A DNA stretch of 64,000 nt, taken from the NCBI RefSeq assembly GCF_000013605.1, contig NC_007908.1, positions 2,170,001-2,234,000 of the forward strand. The letters are read 5' to 3'. The notes under the pieces were generated by a model. The model made no database searches. It saw only the letters and a program-made list of their open reading frames with translations, and had not been told where the DNA came from. Below, in pieces: positions 48,559 through 57,347 of the stretch. Position 1 is the first letter of the stretch; each line of letters starts with the position of its first letter. This stretch comes from Rhodoferax ferrireducens T118 (GTDB lineage: Bacteria > Pseudomonadota > Gammaproteobacteria > Burkholderiales > Burkholderiaceae_C). A program made the position numbers and the translations under genes.

Positions 48559-49584
48559 ATGCGCAATCCGAGCCCCACCATCCCGATGTCATTTGTTCAG
48601 AATCTGCTGATGGGCGCCACGCGGATGCTGGCGCCTGAAGCGATTGATGAGCTGCTTCGTCAGGCCGGTATTGCGCCCACGCTCCTCCCGCAGCGCGGCG
48701 CCCGCGCGACGCGTGAACAGTTCGTGCGGCTTTACCAGATCACTGCTTTGAGCATTGGCGACGAGATGCTCGGCCTTTGGTCGCGGCCGATCCGCGCCGG
48801 CACACTCAAGTACCTGGGCCTGAGCCTGCTCGATGCGCCCTCGGTATGGGTTGCCATGTACCGGTTCACGCGGTTCTGGAACCTGCTGCTCGACGACTAC
48901 GCGCTGCAACTGTCACGCCAGAACCAGTGTGTGACCATTGCGCTCAAGCCGCTGGGCGCACTGACCACACCAACGATCTTTGGGCATGAGCTGATGGTCA
49001 AACTCATCCACGGCGTTGCCTCTTGGCTGGTGGGGCGCGAGTTGCCGATTGAGACGCTTGGTTTCGGCTTTGCACGTCCCGCGCACTTTGCCGAGTACGC
49101 CCAACTATTTCCGGGTCCGGTGAGCTTTGATCAAAGCTGCACATCGGTCAGCTTTGCCGAGCAGGTGTTGCGGCAACCCTTTCATCGCACCAAAATCGAG
49201 TTGGTCAAGTTCGTCAAACGTGCGCCCGATGATTGGCTATTTGTGACTTTCGATCACGGCCCGACCAGTACCCGCGTGCGGGAATACCTCCTGGCCCATT
49301 CCGGTGCCGATCAGTCATTGGATGCGGTGGCCGCAGCACTCTTCATGTCGGGTCGCTCCCTGTCCAGAGGGCTCGCCCTTGAGGGGGGCACATTTCAGAG
49401 AATCAAAGATGAGATGCGTCGTGACCTGGCGATTGAACGCCTGGTCACGACGCGCGAATCCATTGACCGGATTGCCGCGCTGGCCGGCTTCGACAACACA
49501 CCCGCGTTCCATCGTGCCTTCAGGGCCTGGACCGGCAGCACGCCTGGGGCCTACCGGCGACCAGCGGTGATTCCTTCTGCGTGA
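48559..49584 (+). CDS. AraC family transcriptional regulator (arabinose-binding-like N-terminus)
   Basis: 341 residues. The N-terminal part (about 20-210) resembles the PF12625-type domain of OruR/ArgR-like AraC proteins (ALSIGDEMLGLWSRPIRAGT). The C-terminal double helix-turn-helix includes SLDAVAAALFMSGRSLSRGLA and IAALAGFDNTPAFHRAFRAW. ATG at 48559 or 48586; the longer frame from 48301 runs over the mcd start. Divergence suggests it controls mcd. Confidence 0.88.
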   Translation: MRNPSPTIPMSFVQNLLMGATRMLAPEAIDELLRQAGIAPTLLPQRGARATREQFVRLYQITALSIGDEMLGLWSRPIRAGTLKYLGLSLLDAPSVWVAMYRFTRFWNLLLDDYALQLSRQNQCVTIALKPLGALTTPTIFGHELMVKLIHGVASWLVGRELPIETLGFGFARPAHFAEYAQLFPGPVSFDQSCTSVSFAEQVLRQPFHRTKIELVKFVKRAPDDWLFVTFDHGPTSTRVREYLLAHSGADQSLDAVAAALFMSGRSLSRGLALEGGTFQRIKDEMRRDLAIERLVTTRESIDRIAALAGFDNTPAFHRAFRAWTGSTPGAYRRPAVIPSA

Positions 49585-49635
49585 TCCGGGTCAGGTTGCG
49601 CGACAAATCGAACGAAACGCAAACGGGTCAAGGCC

Positions 49636-50547
49636 TCAGTTGCGCTGCATGCCCGCCACCAGCTGCGTCACGTTGTGGTGCATCATCTTCAGGTAAGTTG
49701 AACCGGGCTCGTTGGGGCCGGAGAGCGCATCCACATACAGCTTGGGGCCGAGCGTGACGCCCGTGTCCTGGGTGATTTGAGCCAGCAGCTTGGGGTTGCT
49801 CATGTTTTCCACAAAGACGGCCTTGATCTTGTCACGCTTGATCTGCCGGATCAATTGGGCCACCTCTTTGGCGCTGGGCTCCACGTCGGCGTTGATGCCT
49901 TGAGGCGCCAAAAAAATGATCTGGTAGCGCGCTGCAAAATAGCCAAATGCATCGTGCGAGGTGATGACCTGGCGTTGTTTGATACTCAAAGGCGCGAGCT
50001 GGTCTTTGGTGAACTGGTCCAGCGCTTCCAGTTCCTTGATGTAGGTCTCGCTATTTTTTTGATAGTTGCTTGCGCCCGCTGGGTCGAGGCTGGCGAGTGA
50101 TTTGGCTATATTTTTGACATACACCACCACGTTGCTGGGGTCTTGCCAGCCATGCGGGTCGGCATCGGCGTGCTGGTGGTCTTTGTCGAGTGGCAGCTTG
50201 CGCACCTTGATGCCTTGGGAAGCGACCAGGATCTCCCCCTTGTAATTGGCTGATCGGGCCAGTTTTTGCGCCCACGGCTCATAGTTGAGCCCGTTGATGA
50301 CAAACAGGCGTGACTGCAGAATAGTTTTGGCGTGCGCTGGTTTGGGCTCAAAGGCATGCGCATCGGCATCCGGCCCGACCAGCGTCGTGACCTTGACGCG
50401 CTCGCCGCCCACCACTTGCACCAGGTCGCCCAGAATACTGAAAGACGCCACCACCGGCAGCGGCTCGGCGGCGGGGCTGATGCTGGGCAGAAGACCATTG
50501 ACGACCAGTGTTGAGATGGCCAAAAATTTGACAGTTGCGCGTTTCAT
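49636..50547 (-). CDS. znuA: Zinc/manganese ABC transporter substrate-binding protein
   Basis: 303 residues with a signal peptide ending near SPAAE. Cluster A-I metal-binding fold: likely ligands are the His in GPDADAHAFEP, the His in DPHGWQDP, the His in TSHDAFGYFA and the Asp in YVDALSGPNEP. A short His/Asp loop (DKDHQHADADPHG) lies before the second ligand, as in ZnuA proteins. Zinc is favoured by the adjacent Fur-family regulator and His-rich protein. It ends the four-gene operon, 26 bases after the permease. Confidence 0.85.
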   Translation of the reverse strand: MKRATVKFLAISTLVVNGLLPSISPAAEPLPVVASFSILGDLVQVVGGERVKVTTLVGPDADAHAFEPKPAHAKTILQSRLFVINGLNYEPWAQKLARSANYKGEILVASQGIKVRKLPLDKDHQHADADPHGWQDPSNVVVYVKNIAKSLASLDPAGASNYQKNSETYIKELEALDQFTKDQLAPLSIKQRQVITSHDAFGYFAARYQIIFLAPQGINADVEPSAKEVAQLIRQIKRDKIKAVFVENMSNPKLLAQITQDTGVTLGPKLYVDALSGPNEPGSTYLKMMHHNVTQLVAGMQRN

Positions 50548-50573
50548 CGAGATTCAGTCAGGTAAAGAAAAGT

Positions 50574-51473
50574 TCAGCCCACCCGGTGCGGGCGCTTGAG
50601 CACGGTGGGCAACCAGCCACCGGGCGATAGCAACAAGGACAGGCCGTACAACACCCCGGCGCAGCCGATGATGGTTGGCCCGCTGGGCGTGTCCAGGTGA
50701 TAAGACAGCAGCAGCCCGGCCACGCCCGCCAAAGCTGCTTGCGCGCTGGCGTTGAGCAGTTGGGCGCTTAAAGAGTCGTGCCAGAGCCGGCTTGAGACGG
50801 CGGGCAGCATCATCAGGCCCACTGCCATCAGCGTGCCCAGGGTCTGAAAACCCGCCACCAGGTTGATCACCACCAGCATCAAAAAACTTTGTTGCCAGAT
50901 CCATCCCCGGCGGCTCCAGCCGCGCCCGGCGGAGGCGGCCAGAAATACCGGGTCAAAGGTTTCCAGCACCAGCCCCCGGTACAGCGCGGCCAGAGCGATC
51001 ACGCTCACACTGGCCACGCCAGCCACCAGCAGCAGCCCTTGCGCATCGACGCCCAGCGCGCTGCCAAACAAAATATGCAGCAGGTCAAGCTGGCTGCCCT
51101 GGCGCGAGATCAGCGTCACACCCAGGGCCAGCGCCACCAGGTAGATGGCAGCCAGGCTGGCATCTTCCTTCAGGCGGGTGGCGCGGCTGACCACGCCGGC
51201 AATCGCCGCGACAGCCAAGCCCGCCAGCACACCGCCCAGCGCCATGGCGGGCAGCGACAGGCCAAACAGCATGAAGCCCACCGCCACGCCCGGCAGCACC
51301 GCGTGGCTCAGCGCGTCGCCCAGCAGGCTCATGCGCCGCAGCGTCAAAAAAACGCCCAGGGGTGCCGCGCTGATGGCCAGCGCCAACGTGGCTACCAGCG
51401 CGCGACGCATAAAGGCAAATTCGGCAAAGGGACCGACCGAAAAGTCCCAGAGGGTTTGGTACCAAGCCATCAT
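50574..51473 (-). CDS. znuB: Zinc/manganese ABC transporter permease
   Basis: 299 residues with about eight membrane helices, ABC-3 family. Recognisable parts are the N-terminal FAFMRRALVATLALAISAAPLG, SLLGDALSHAVLPGVA and the later LMAVGLMMLPAVSSRLWHD. Its ATG overlaps the ATPase stop (ATGA); a second ATG follows directly. Works with the neighbouring ATPase and binding protein in the inner membrane. Confidence 0.9.
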   Translation of the reverse strand: MMAWYQTLWDFSVGPFAEFAFMRRALVATLALAISAAPLGVFLTLRRMSLLGDALSHAVLPGVAVGFMLFGLSLPAMALGGVLAGLAVAAIAGVVSRATRLKEDASLAAIYLVALALGVTLISRQGSQLDLLHILFGSALGVDAQGLLLVAGVASVSVIALAALYRGLVLETFDPVFLAASAGRGWSRRGWIWQQSFLMLVVINLVAGFQTLGTLMAVGLMMLPAVSSRLWHDSLSAQLLNASAQAALAGVAGLLLSYHLDTPSGPTIIGCAGVLYGLSLLLSPGGWLPTVLKRPHRVG

Positions 51474-52282
51474 GGGGTTGCGCCGTGCAAACGGACCGGC
51501 TCCGTGTTGGGCTGCGTTTTGAATGCGATGTCTGCTAGCGGATCTTTTCCACCGGACTCATCGGTGTGGCAAATGTCGGCGTTGTCGTCCCAGGCCTCGG
51601 CCAGGGCGCGGGCGCGCTGCAAATTGGACTCGGTGAGCACCTGTGCGGTGTCGCCCCAGGCCACCAGCTCGCGTGCCAGCAGCACCGTTTGCCCAAAGTG
51701 CGCGCGCACCTGCGCGTCGTCGTGCAGCACGGCAATCACCGTGCGGCCTTGTGCGTGCCATTGGTGGATCAGTGTCAACAGTGCGGCCGTGGTGCGCGAG
51801 TCCATGGCGTTGAAGGGTTCGTCGAGCAAGATCAGGTCAGCGTCTTGCATCAGCAGGCGGGCAAACAGCACGCGCTGAAACTGCCCGCTGGAGAGTGACC
51901 CCACCGTGCGACGCTCAAAGCCTTCCAGCCCCACGGTGCGAATGGCCGCATTGGCGCGGGCCATCAGGTCAGCGCTGACCCCACCCCAGGCACCCACGCT
52001 GCTCCAGCAGCCCAACAGCACACAGTCGTGCACCGGCATCGGAAAGTCGCGGTCAATCTCGGTCATTTGCGGCAAGTAGGCCATGCGCGCGCGCGCTGTG
52101 GTCAGCAAGACGCGCCCACCTTCGGGCTTGATCAAGCCCATGATGCTTTTGAGCAGCGTGCTTTTTCCCGAGCCGTTGGGGCCAATCACCGCCGTGAGCG
52201 CGCCGGGCGCAAACCGGCCGCTGATGTGGTGCAGGGCCGGATGCTGGCGGTAGCTGACCGTCAGGTTGTCGACCGTTACCAC
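51470..52282 (-). CDS. znuC: Zinc/manganese ABC transporter ATPase
   Basis: 270 residues from a GTG at 52282. Walker A GPNGSGKST, signature LSSGQFQRVLFARLL, Walker B LILLDEPFNAMD and the switch His in VLHDD. The longer frame to 52519 has a Pro/Arg-rich extension that reads the His-rich gene in another frame, so it was cut. The GTG overlaps the end of that small gene (GTGGTAA), so they are coupled. Confidence 0.88.
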   Translation of the reverse strand: MVTVDNLTVSYRQHPALHHISGRFAPGALTAVIGPNGSGKSTLLKSIMGLIKPEGGRVLLTTARARMAYLPQMTEIDRDFPMPVHDCVLLGCWSSVGAWGGVSADLMARANAAIRTVGLEGFERRTVGSLSSGQFQRVLFARLLMQDADLILLDEPFNAMDSRTTAALLTLIHQWHAQGRTVIAVLHDDAQVRAHFGQTVLLARELVAWGDTAQVLTESNLQRARALAEAWDDNADICHTDESGGKDPLADIAFKTQPNTEPVRLHGATP

Positions 52283-52476
52283 GCGGTCACTCCCGCGCCT
52301 GTATTGGCCCACCACACGGCCAACCACAGTGCCAGCAGCACCGGCAACACAGCCAACACGCGCAGCCAGGCGGGCCAGGCCAACACGCTGCGCGTTTGGG
52401 CGGGCTGTTGCGCCTCGTGGTCTGATCCCGGGGCGTGCGGGTGGCCGTGCTCGTGGTCGTGCGTCGGGTGTGACAT
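52276..52476 (-). CDS. Small His-rich single-pass membrane protein of the zinc operon
   Basis: 66 residues. The N-terminus (MSHPTHDHEHGHPHAPGSDH) has seven His and four Asp/Glu, a typical zinc-binding stretch; residues 34-58 form one membrane helix (VLAVLPVLLALWLAVWW). It is the first gene after the divergent promoter and overlaps the ATPase start by seven bases. A role as a metal-binding accessory of the transporter is inferred. The strong ATG, composition and overlap argue against a chance frame. Confidence 0.7.
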   Translation of the reverse strand: MSHPTHDHEHGHPHAPGSDHEAQQPAQTRSVLAWPAWLRVLAVLPVLLALWLAVWWANTGAGVTAW

Positions 52477-52515
52477 CTTTGGGTGTGTTCAAAAAATAGC
52501 GATTGCGGCGATAAT

Positions 52516-52528
52516 GCAACTGAATTGC
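52516..52528. promoter_or_regulatory. Candidate Zur operator 1
   Basis: GCAACTGAATTGC, a near-palindrome (GCAA and TTGC ends), between the zinc operon and the divergent Fur-family gene. It differs from site 2 in one base. AT-rich DNA with TATAGT (52531-52536) separates the two. Confidence 0.6.
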
Positions 52529-52541
52529 GATATAGTTTAAC

Positions 52542-52554
52542 GCAACTCAATTGC
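52542..52554. promoter_or_regulatory. Candidate Zur operator 2
   Basis: GCAACTCAATTGC, 26 bases from site 1. With flanking bases the two sites also form an inverted pair matching in 13 of 15 positions. The layout suits one Fur-family dimer per site acting on both divergent promoters. Confidence 0.6.
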
Positions 52555-52591
52555 AATAATTGCCTGCCTTCCAAAAAACTTTGACCTGGTC

Positions 52592-53137
52592 ATGCCTGCT
52601 GTTACCCGCTTGAGTCCACCTGATCCGATTGACGCTTTGCTGTCAGCCCACGGCCTGCGCCGCACGGGCGCCGCGCGTCTGGTGTTGGGCTGGCTGCTGG
52701 CGCATCCTGACACCAGTTACACCCACGCCCAGTTGCAGACGGCGTTGCAGGATGCCAGTGCTGCGGATGGACAAGGGGCAGGCGAGGGCGGTGGCACACT
52801 GGACCGCGTGACGCTGTACCGCCTGATTGACCGGCTGACCCAAGTCGGTCTGCTGCTGTGCCGGGTCGACGTCAATCGGGTGCGCCGTTACCAGTCCATG
52901 CCCGCCAGCGTGCATGCGTTGCCGCACTTTGAGTGCCAGAGCTGCCACCGCGACCAGCCTTTGGAAGGTGCGTTGCAGGGCAATGCGCTTGATTTGGAGG
53001 TGGCGGCACAAAACGCTTTGCAAGCCCTCAAAGCCCTGGGCTACCAGGGCCTGAGCCTGGATCTGGCGGTGCGCGGCGTGTGTGCGGACTGTGCAACTGC
53101 AGCCTCAATCGCACCGACTCCTGCAGTCACGCCCTGA
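52592..53137 (+). CDS. zur: Fur-family regulator, probably zinc-responsive (Zur)
   Basis: 181 residues. The N-terminal winged helix includes GLRRTGAARLVLGWLL and TLDRVTLYRLIDRLTQVGLL. The C-terminal dimerisation part has HALPHFECQSCHRD and the second Cys pair VCADC, a structural zinc site as in Fur and Zur. A Gly-rich insertion (about 55-67) lies within the winged helix. It is divergent from the metal ABC operon, with two palindromic sites between, so zinc-dependent repression of both is likely. Confidence 0.83.
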   Translation: MPAVTRLSPPDPIDALLSAHGLRRTGAARLVLGWLLAHPDTSYTHAQLQTALQDASAADGQGAGEGGGTLDRVTLYRLIDRLTQVGLLLCRVDVNRVRRYQSMPASVHALPHFECQSCHRDQPLEGALQGNALDLEVAAQNALQALKALGYQGLSLDLAVRGVCADCATAASIAPTPAVTP

Positions 53138-53281
53138 TGCTGACGCCTGGTGACTGGCTGTCTGATACGCTGGAATTAGTGCTCCGATACTTGATCTGAA
53201 TCAGGATGGCAGATTTCCTGGCAGAAGATACTTGACGTTTTGTTTTCAAATTAGTCGATCACTATCGGCGCCCAGGTTGTC

Positions 53282-56200
53282 ATGCCAAGCAGCCCGAGAC
53301 CGGGTGCGCCACACCAACAACGCGGGCCACACGCTTTGCTACCTGAAGCCATGCCATTTATTCGTCAACGCATCGGCGCACTAGTCAGGCTCAATCACCA
53401 TGTGCCGATCTGGTTGCTGGCCGCGTTGGTGTTTGCCGCAGTCTGGCTGCATACTTTTCGTCTGATCAACGATGACCGCGCCAAAGCCATGGGCGGCGCA
53501 GAAAACGAAATAGTCAATCTGGCGCGGATTGGCCAGGAACATGCCGAACGCATCTTTTACAGCGTTGACCAGACCTTGCGCCTGGTTCGTTCTGAATATC
53601 AGGAACATTCAGGTGGTCTTGACCTTGGCACGATGCGTGTCGAGGGGGTTTTTGATGAGAGAACCATTCGTCAGGTCAGTATCGTTGACGCGTCGGGGAT
53701 TCTTCGGTTGAGCAGCCTGCCTCTGAGCGATCATCGTGATGTGTCGGATCGGGACTACTTCAAGGCCCAGCGCGAAGCTGCCAGCGACACGCTTTTCATC
53801 TCAAAGCCCGAGTTCGATCTGGCTTATGGGGTGTGGTCGGTCCGGGTTTCGCGTCGGATCGTGGGCAATGACGGAGAATTTGCTGGTGTGGTTGTCGTGT
53901 CGCTCGATCCCACCTATTTCACCCGTTTTTACGGCGAACTCCAGCTCGGTCATGAGGGTGTCGCGGCGCTGTATGGATTGACCGGATCCTTGCTCGCCCG
54001 CAAGACCGCGCATACGGAGACATTCACTGGCAATGCCGTGTCGAGCCCGGTCTTTGCACGTATTGCCCGCGGCGATACCAGCGGCACGCTGACCTTTCAA
54101 GCCCAGACCGACGGTATCGAACGCCTTTACCACTTCAAACAATTGGCTTCTTACCCGGTACTGGTATTGGTCGGGCTGGCCAGCAAGGACGTGTTTGCCC
54201 AGCAAGAGGACACCCTGCAGCATCGCGTATGGGAAGCCGTCATCCTGAGTGTTCTCCTGCTCGTTCTTGGCGTGCTTCTATCCTGGTATGTGGTCATCAG
54301 GCGGCGCCATTCGACGGCGCAGCGGCAAGCCCTGGTGCAGTTGCAAAGCCTCACCCACCATGTGCCGGGGGTGGTATTTCAGTACCTGCTGCGCCCCGAT
54401 GGCAGTTCCTGCTTCCCTTTTGCCAGTGCTGGCCTGCACAAAATCTTTCGGCTCAGTCCTGAAGCTGTTGCGCAGGATGCTGCGCCGCTTTTTGCCTTGA
54501 TGCACCCAGATGATGCGGCTGGTGTGGCGGCATCGATCCAGGCCTCATCCCGTGCGTTGACGCCTTGGGTCGATGAGTATCGCGTGAAGTTTGGGGATGG
54601 CACGGTGCGCTGGCTGTCGAGCAAGGCCGCGCCGCAAAAACTCGATGACGGTTCGGTCTTATGGCACGGTTTCGTGTCCGATGTCACGGCGCACAAACAG
54701 GCAGAAGAGTCCTTGATCACCTTGTCGGCGGCGGTCGAACAATCGCCGGTTTCCATCGTCATCAGCGACCCCCGGGGGCTCATTGAATACGTCAATCCGA
54801 TGTTCGAGCAGGTCAGTGGTTACCGGCGTGCCGAGGTCATGGGGCAGAACCCCCGCATTTTGTCGTCGCACGAAAAGTCAGAGGATGAGTACCGCGAGAT
54901 GTGGGCCACATTGCTGGCGGGAGACATCTGGCATGGTGAGTTTCACAGCCGCCGCAAGGATGGCTCGCTGTTCTGGGAGCAGGCAGCGATTGCCCCTATT
55001 TTTGACGATCACGGCAGGCCGATTCATTACCTGGCGATCAAGGAAGACATCACCAAGCGCAAGGCGGCCGAGGCCGAAATCGAGCATCTGGCTTTTTATG
55101 ACTTGCTCACCGGGCTGCCTAATCGGCGCCTGCTGAACGACCGGCTGCAACAGGTGCTGGCGGTCGGCACGCGCAGCCGTCGCCATGGCGCCTTGCTGTT
55201 CATTGATCTGGACAATTTTAAAAACCTGAACGACACCCAGGGTCATGAGCAGGGTGATGTGTTGTTGCAGCAAGTGGCCCAGCGGCTCAACTTTTGTGTG
55301 CGTGAATGCGACACGGTGGCGAGGCTGGGGGGTGATGATTTTGTTGTGATGCTGCAGGATCTGAGCGAGCAGCAGACTGAGGCGGCCACGCAGGCCGAAG
55401 GCGTGGGCCAGAAGATCCTTGATGCTTTGCACCAGCCTTACCCTTTTGGCCACTTTACGCACCACGGTAGTGCCAGTGTGGGTGTGGCGCTGTTCAACGC
55501 CAGCCAGGACACGGTCGAAGAGCTACTCAAACGGGCTGACCTGGCGCTGTACCAGGCCAAGGATGCCGGGCGCAACACGCTGCGCTTTTTTGACCCCGAC
55601 ATGCAGGCGGTCATCAGTGCGCGCGCCGAGATGGAGGCGGATATGCGCCTTGGCCTGCAGGAAAACCAGTTCCTGCTTTATTACCAGCCGCAGGTGAACC
55701 ACGCGGGCCGTCTGATCGGTGTTGAGGCGTTGGTGCGCTGGCAGCATCCACTGCGTGGCTTGGTGGCGCCAGCGCACTTCATTCCCTTGGCTGAAGATAC
55801 CGGCCTGATCCTGCCCTTGGGCCAATGGGTCATGGAGGCCGCTTGCCGCCAATTGCAGCTCTGGCGGACACAAGCACATACTGCGCAGTTGACGATCGCG
55901 GTGAACGTCAGCGCGTTGCAGTTTCACGGTGAGAGTTTTGTGTCGGATGTACTGGCAACGCTGGCGCGCACCGGGGCCCCGGCGGACCGGCTCAAGCTGG
56001 AGCTGACCGAGAGCCTGCTGGTCAAGGACGTTGATGGCGTCATCGCCAAGATGGTGGCACTCAAGGCTCACGGCGTCGGATTTTCGCTCGATGATTTTGG
56101 TACCGGCTATTCATCGTTGTCCTATCTCAAACGCTTGCCGCTGGACCAGATCAAGATTGACCAGTCGTTTGTGAGCGATGCCTTGAGCAACCCGAAAGAC

Positions 56201-56386
56201 GCTGCATTGGTCCGGGCCACCGTGGCGATGGGGCGCGGCCTTGGCATGATGGTGATTGCCGAAGGCGTGGAGACCCAGATGCAGCGTGATTTTCTGGAGG
56301 GCGAGGGCTGCCTCAATTTCCAGGGCTATTTCTTTGGTCGCCCGGTTCCGGTCGCCGAGCTGGCGTGTTTTTTAGTCGCTGAATAA
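53282..56386 (+). CDS. Cache-PAS-PAS-GGDEF-EAL cyclic-di-GMP protein
   Basis: 1034 residues. Two membrane helices (about 44-60 and 315-337) bracket a periplasmic Cache-type sensor (QTLRLVRSEYQEH, SDRDYFKAQREA, VSRRIVGNDGEFAGVVVVSL). Two PAS domains follow (about 355-480 and 485-600), then GGDEF with the site RLGGDDF (Asp for Glu) and EAL with GVEALVRWQHP and DDFGTGYSSLSYLK. EAL looks active. A later ATG at 53351 is a possible start. Confidence 0.92.
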   Translation: MPSSPRPGAPHQQRGPHALLPEAMPFIRQRIGALVRLNHHVPIWLLAALVFAAVWLHTFRLINDDRAKAMGGAENEIVNLARIGQEHAERIFYSVDQTLRLVRSEYQEHSGGLDLGTMRVEGVFDERTIRQVSIVDASGILRLSSLPLSDHRDVSDRDYFKAQREAASDTLFISKPEFDLAYGVWSVRVSRRIVGNDGEFAGVVVVSLDPTYFTRFYGELQLGHEGVAALYGLTGSLLARKTAHTETFTGNAVSSPVFARIARGDTSGTLTFQAQTDGIERLYHFKQLASYPVLVLVGLASKDVFAQQEDTLQHRVWEAVILSVLLLVLGVLLSWYVVIRRRHSTAQRQALVQLQSLTHHVPGVVFQYLLRPDGSSCFPFASAGLHKIFRLSPEAVAQDAAPLFALMHPDDAAGVAASIQASSRALTPWVDEYRVKFGDGTVRWLSSKAAPQKLDDGSVLWHGFVSDVTAHKQAEESLITLSAAVEQSPVSIVISDPRGLIEYVNPMFEQVSGYRRAEVMGQNPRILSSHEKSEDEYREMWATLLAGDIWHGEFHSRRKDGSLFWEQAAIAPIFDDHGRPIHYLAIKEDITKRKAAEAEIEHLAFYDLLTGLPNRRLLNDRLQQVLAVGTRSRRHGALLFIDLDNFKNLNDTQGHEQGDVLLQQVAQRLNFCVRECDTVARLGGDDFVVMLQDLSEQQTEAATQAEGVGQKILDALHQPYPFGHFTHHGSASVGVALFNASQDTVEELLKRADLALYQAKDAGRNTLRFFDPDMQAVISARAEMEADMRLGLQENQFLLYYQPQVNHAGRLIGVEALVRWQHPLRGLVAPAHFIPLAEDTGLILPLGQWVMEAACRQLQLWRTQAHTAQLTIAVNVSALQFHGESFVSDVLATLARTGAPADRLKLELTESLLVKDVDGVIAKMVALKAHGVGFSLDDFGTGYSSLSYLKRLPLDQIKIDQSFVSDALSNPKDAALVRATVAMGRGLGMMVIAEGVETQMQRDFLEGEGCLNFQGYFFGRPVPVAELACFLVAE

Positions 56387-56392
56387 ATTTGC

Positions 56393-57340
56393 ATGATCAA
56401 TCCTGTTCTCTCTTCCCTGCTGCCGGTGGTGCTGTTGGTTGCTATTGGTTTTATAACTGGCCGCGCAGGCTGGATAAGGGCTGAGGCCATAAAAGACTTG
56501 TCAAACCTGGTCTTCATGGTGCTCACACCGGCGCTGCTGTTTCGCACCATGAGCACGGTGCACGTGGAGCAGCTCAACTTCAAACCGGTGCTGATGTACT
56601 TTGTGGCGGCCATGCTGCTGTTTGGCTTCGTTCTGATTTGGCAAGGGGGAACGCGCCGCGCGGCGGTGCTGGCGCTGGCTGCCACTTTCAGCAACACGGT
56701 GATGATTGGCATCCCGCTGGTGGGGCTGGCTTATGGCCAGGCCGGCTTGGTGACACTGTTCACCTTGATCTCGGTCCATGCGCTGATGCTGTTGACGTTT
56801 GCCACCGTGGTGCTGGAACTGGCAGTCGCCCGCGAGAAAGTCGCGGCCGGTGGCGGGGGCGGTCAGCACATGCTGTTGACGGTGCTGGGCGCGGTGCGCA
56901 ACGGCATCATTCATCCGGTGCCTTTGCCCATCATCGTGGGCTTGCTGTTTGCACAAACCGGCCAGGTGATGCCAGCGGTGGTGGATCGCCCGCTCCAGTT
57001 GTTGGGCAACGCTTTTGGCCCGGTGGCCCTGGTGCTGGTTGGGGTAACGCTGACCGCTGTGCGCATCGGGGACCACTTCAAGGCGGCACTGGGTTTGAGT
57101 CTGATCAAGAACCTGGCGTTCCCGGCGCTGGTGGCGCTGCTGTGCTGGGGTTTGGGCTTGAGTGGCTTGCAGCTGACCGTGATGATCGTGACAGCGGCGC
57201 TGCCGATCGGTGCCAATGTGTTCATGTTTTCGCAGCGTTACCAGGTCGCTGAAGAATTGGTGACGGCCAGCATGGCGGTGTCCACCGGCCTGGGGCTGGT
57301 GACGCTCTCCTTGGTGATGGCGCTGGCGAGCTTGCTCTGA
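56393..57340 (+). CDS. AEC family transporter (auxin efflux carrier-like permease)
   Basis: 315 residues with about ten membrane helices. Family hallmarks are the N-terminal GFITGRAGWIRAEAIKDLSN and VLTPALLFRTM, and the mirror half starting at about 165. Members move organic anions such as malonate or other carboxylates, but the substrate is unknown here. It starts six bases after the GGDEF/EAL stop, so may share its transcript. Confidence 0.85.
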   Translation: MINPVLSSLLPVVLLVAIGFITGRAGWIRAEAIKDLSNLVFMVLTPALLFRTMSTVHVEQLNFKPVLMYFVAAMLLFGFVLIWQGGTRRAAVLALAATFSNTVMIGIPLVGLAYGQAGLVTLFTLISVHALMLLTFATVVLELAVAREKVAAGGGGGQHMLLTVLGAVRNGIIHPVPLPIIVGLLFAQTGQVMPAVVDRPLQLLGNAFGPVALVLVGVTLTAVRIGDHFKAALGLSLIKNLAFPALVALLCWGLGLSGLQLTVMIVTAALPIGANVFMFSQRYQVAEELVTASMAVSTGLGLVTLSLVMALASLL

Positions 57341-57347
57341 CCGCTAT

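Noticed and set aside
50049..50118. AT-rich repeat-like segment in the zinc-binding protein gene
   Set aside because: It has only the AT head, not the GGGGGCT tail, and the protein there aligns in length with the family.
56430..56500. Resemblance of the start of the AEC permease gene to a dispersed repeat
   Set aside because: The encoded residues match what the permease family has at this point, so chance similarity is as likely.
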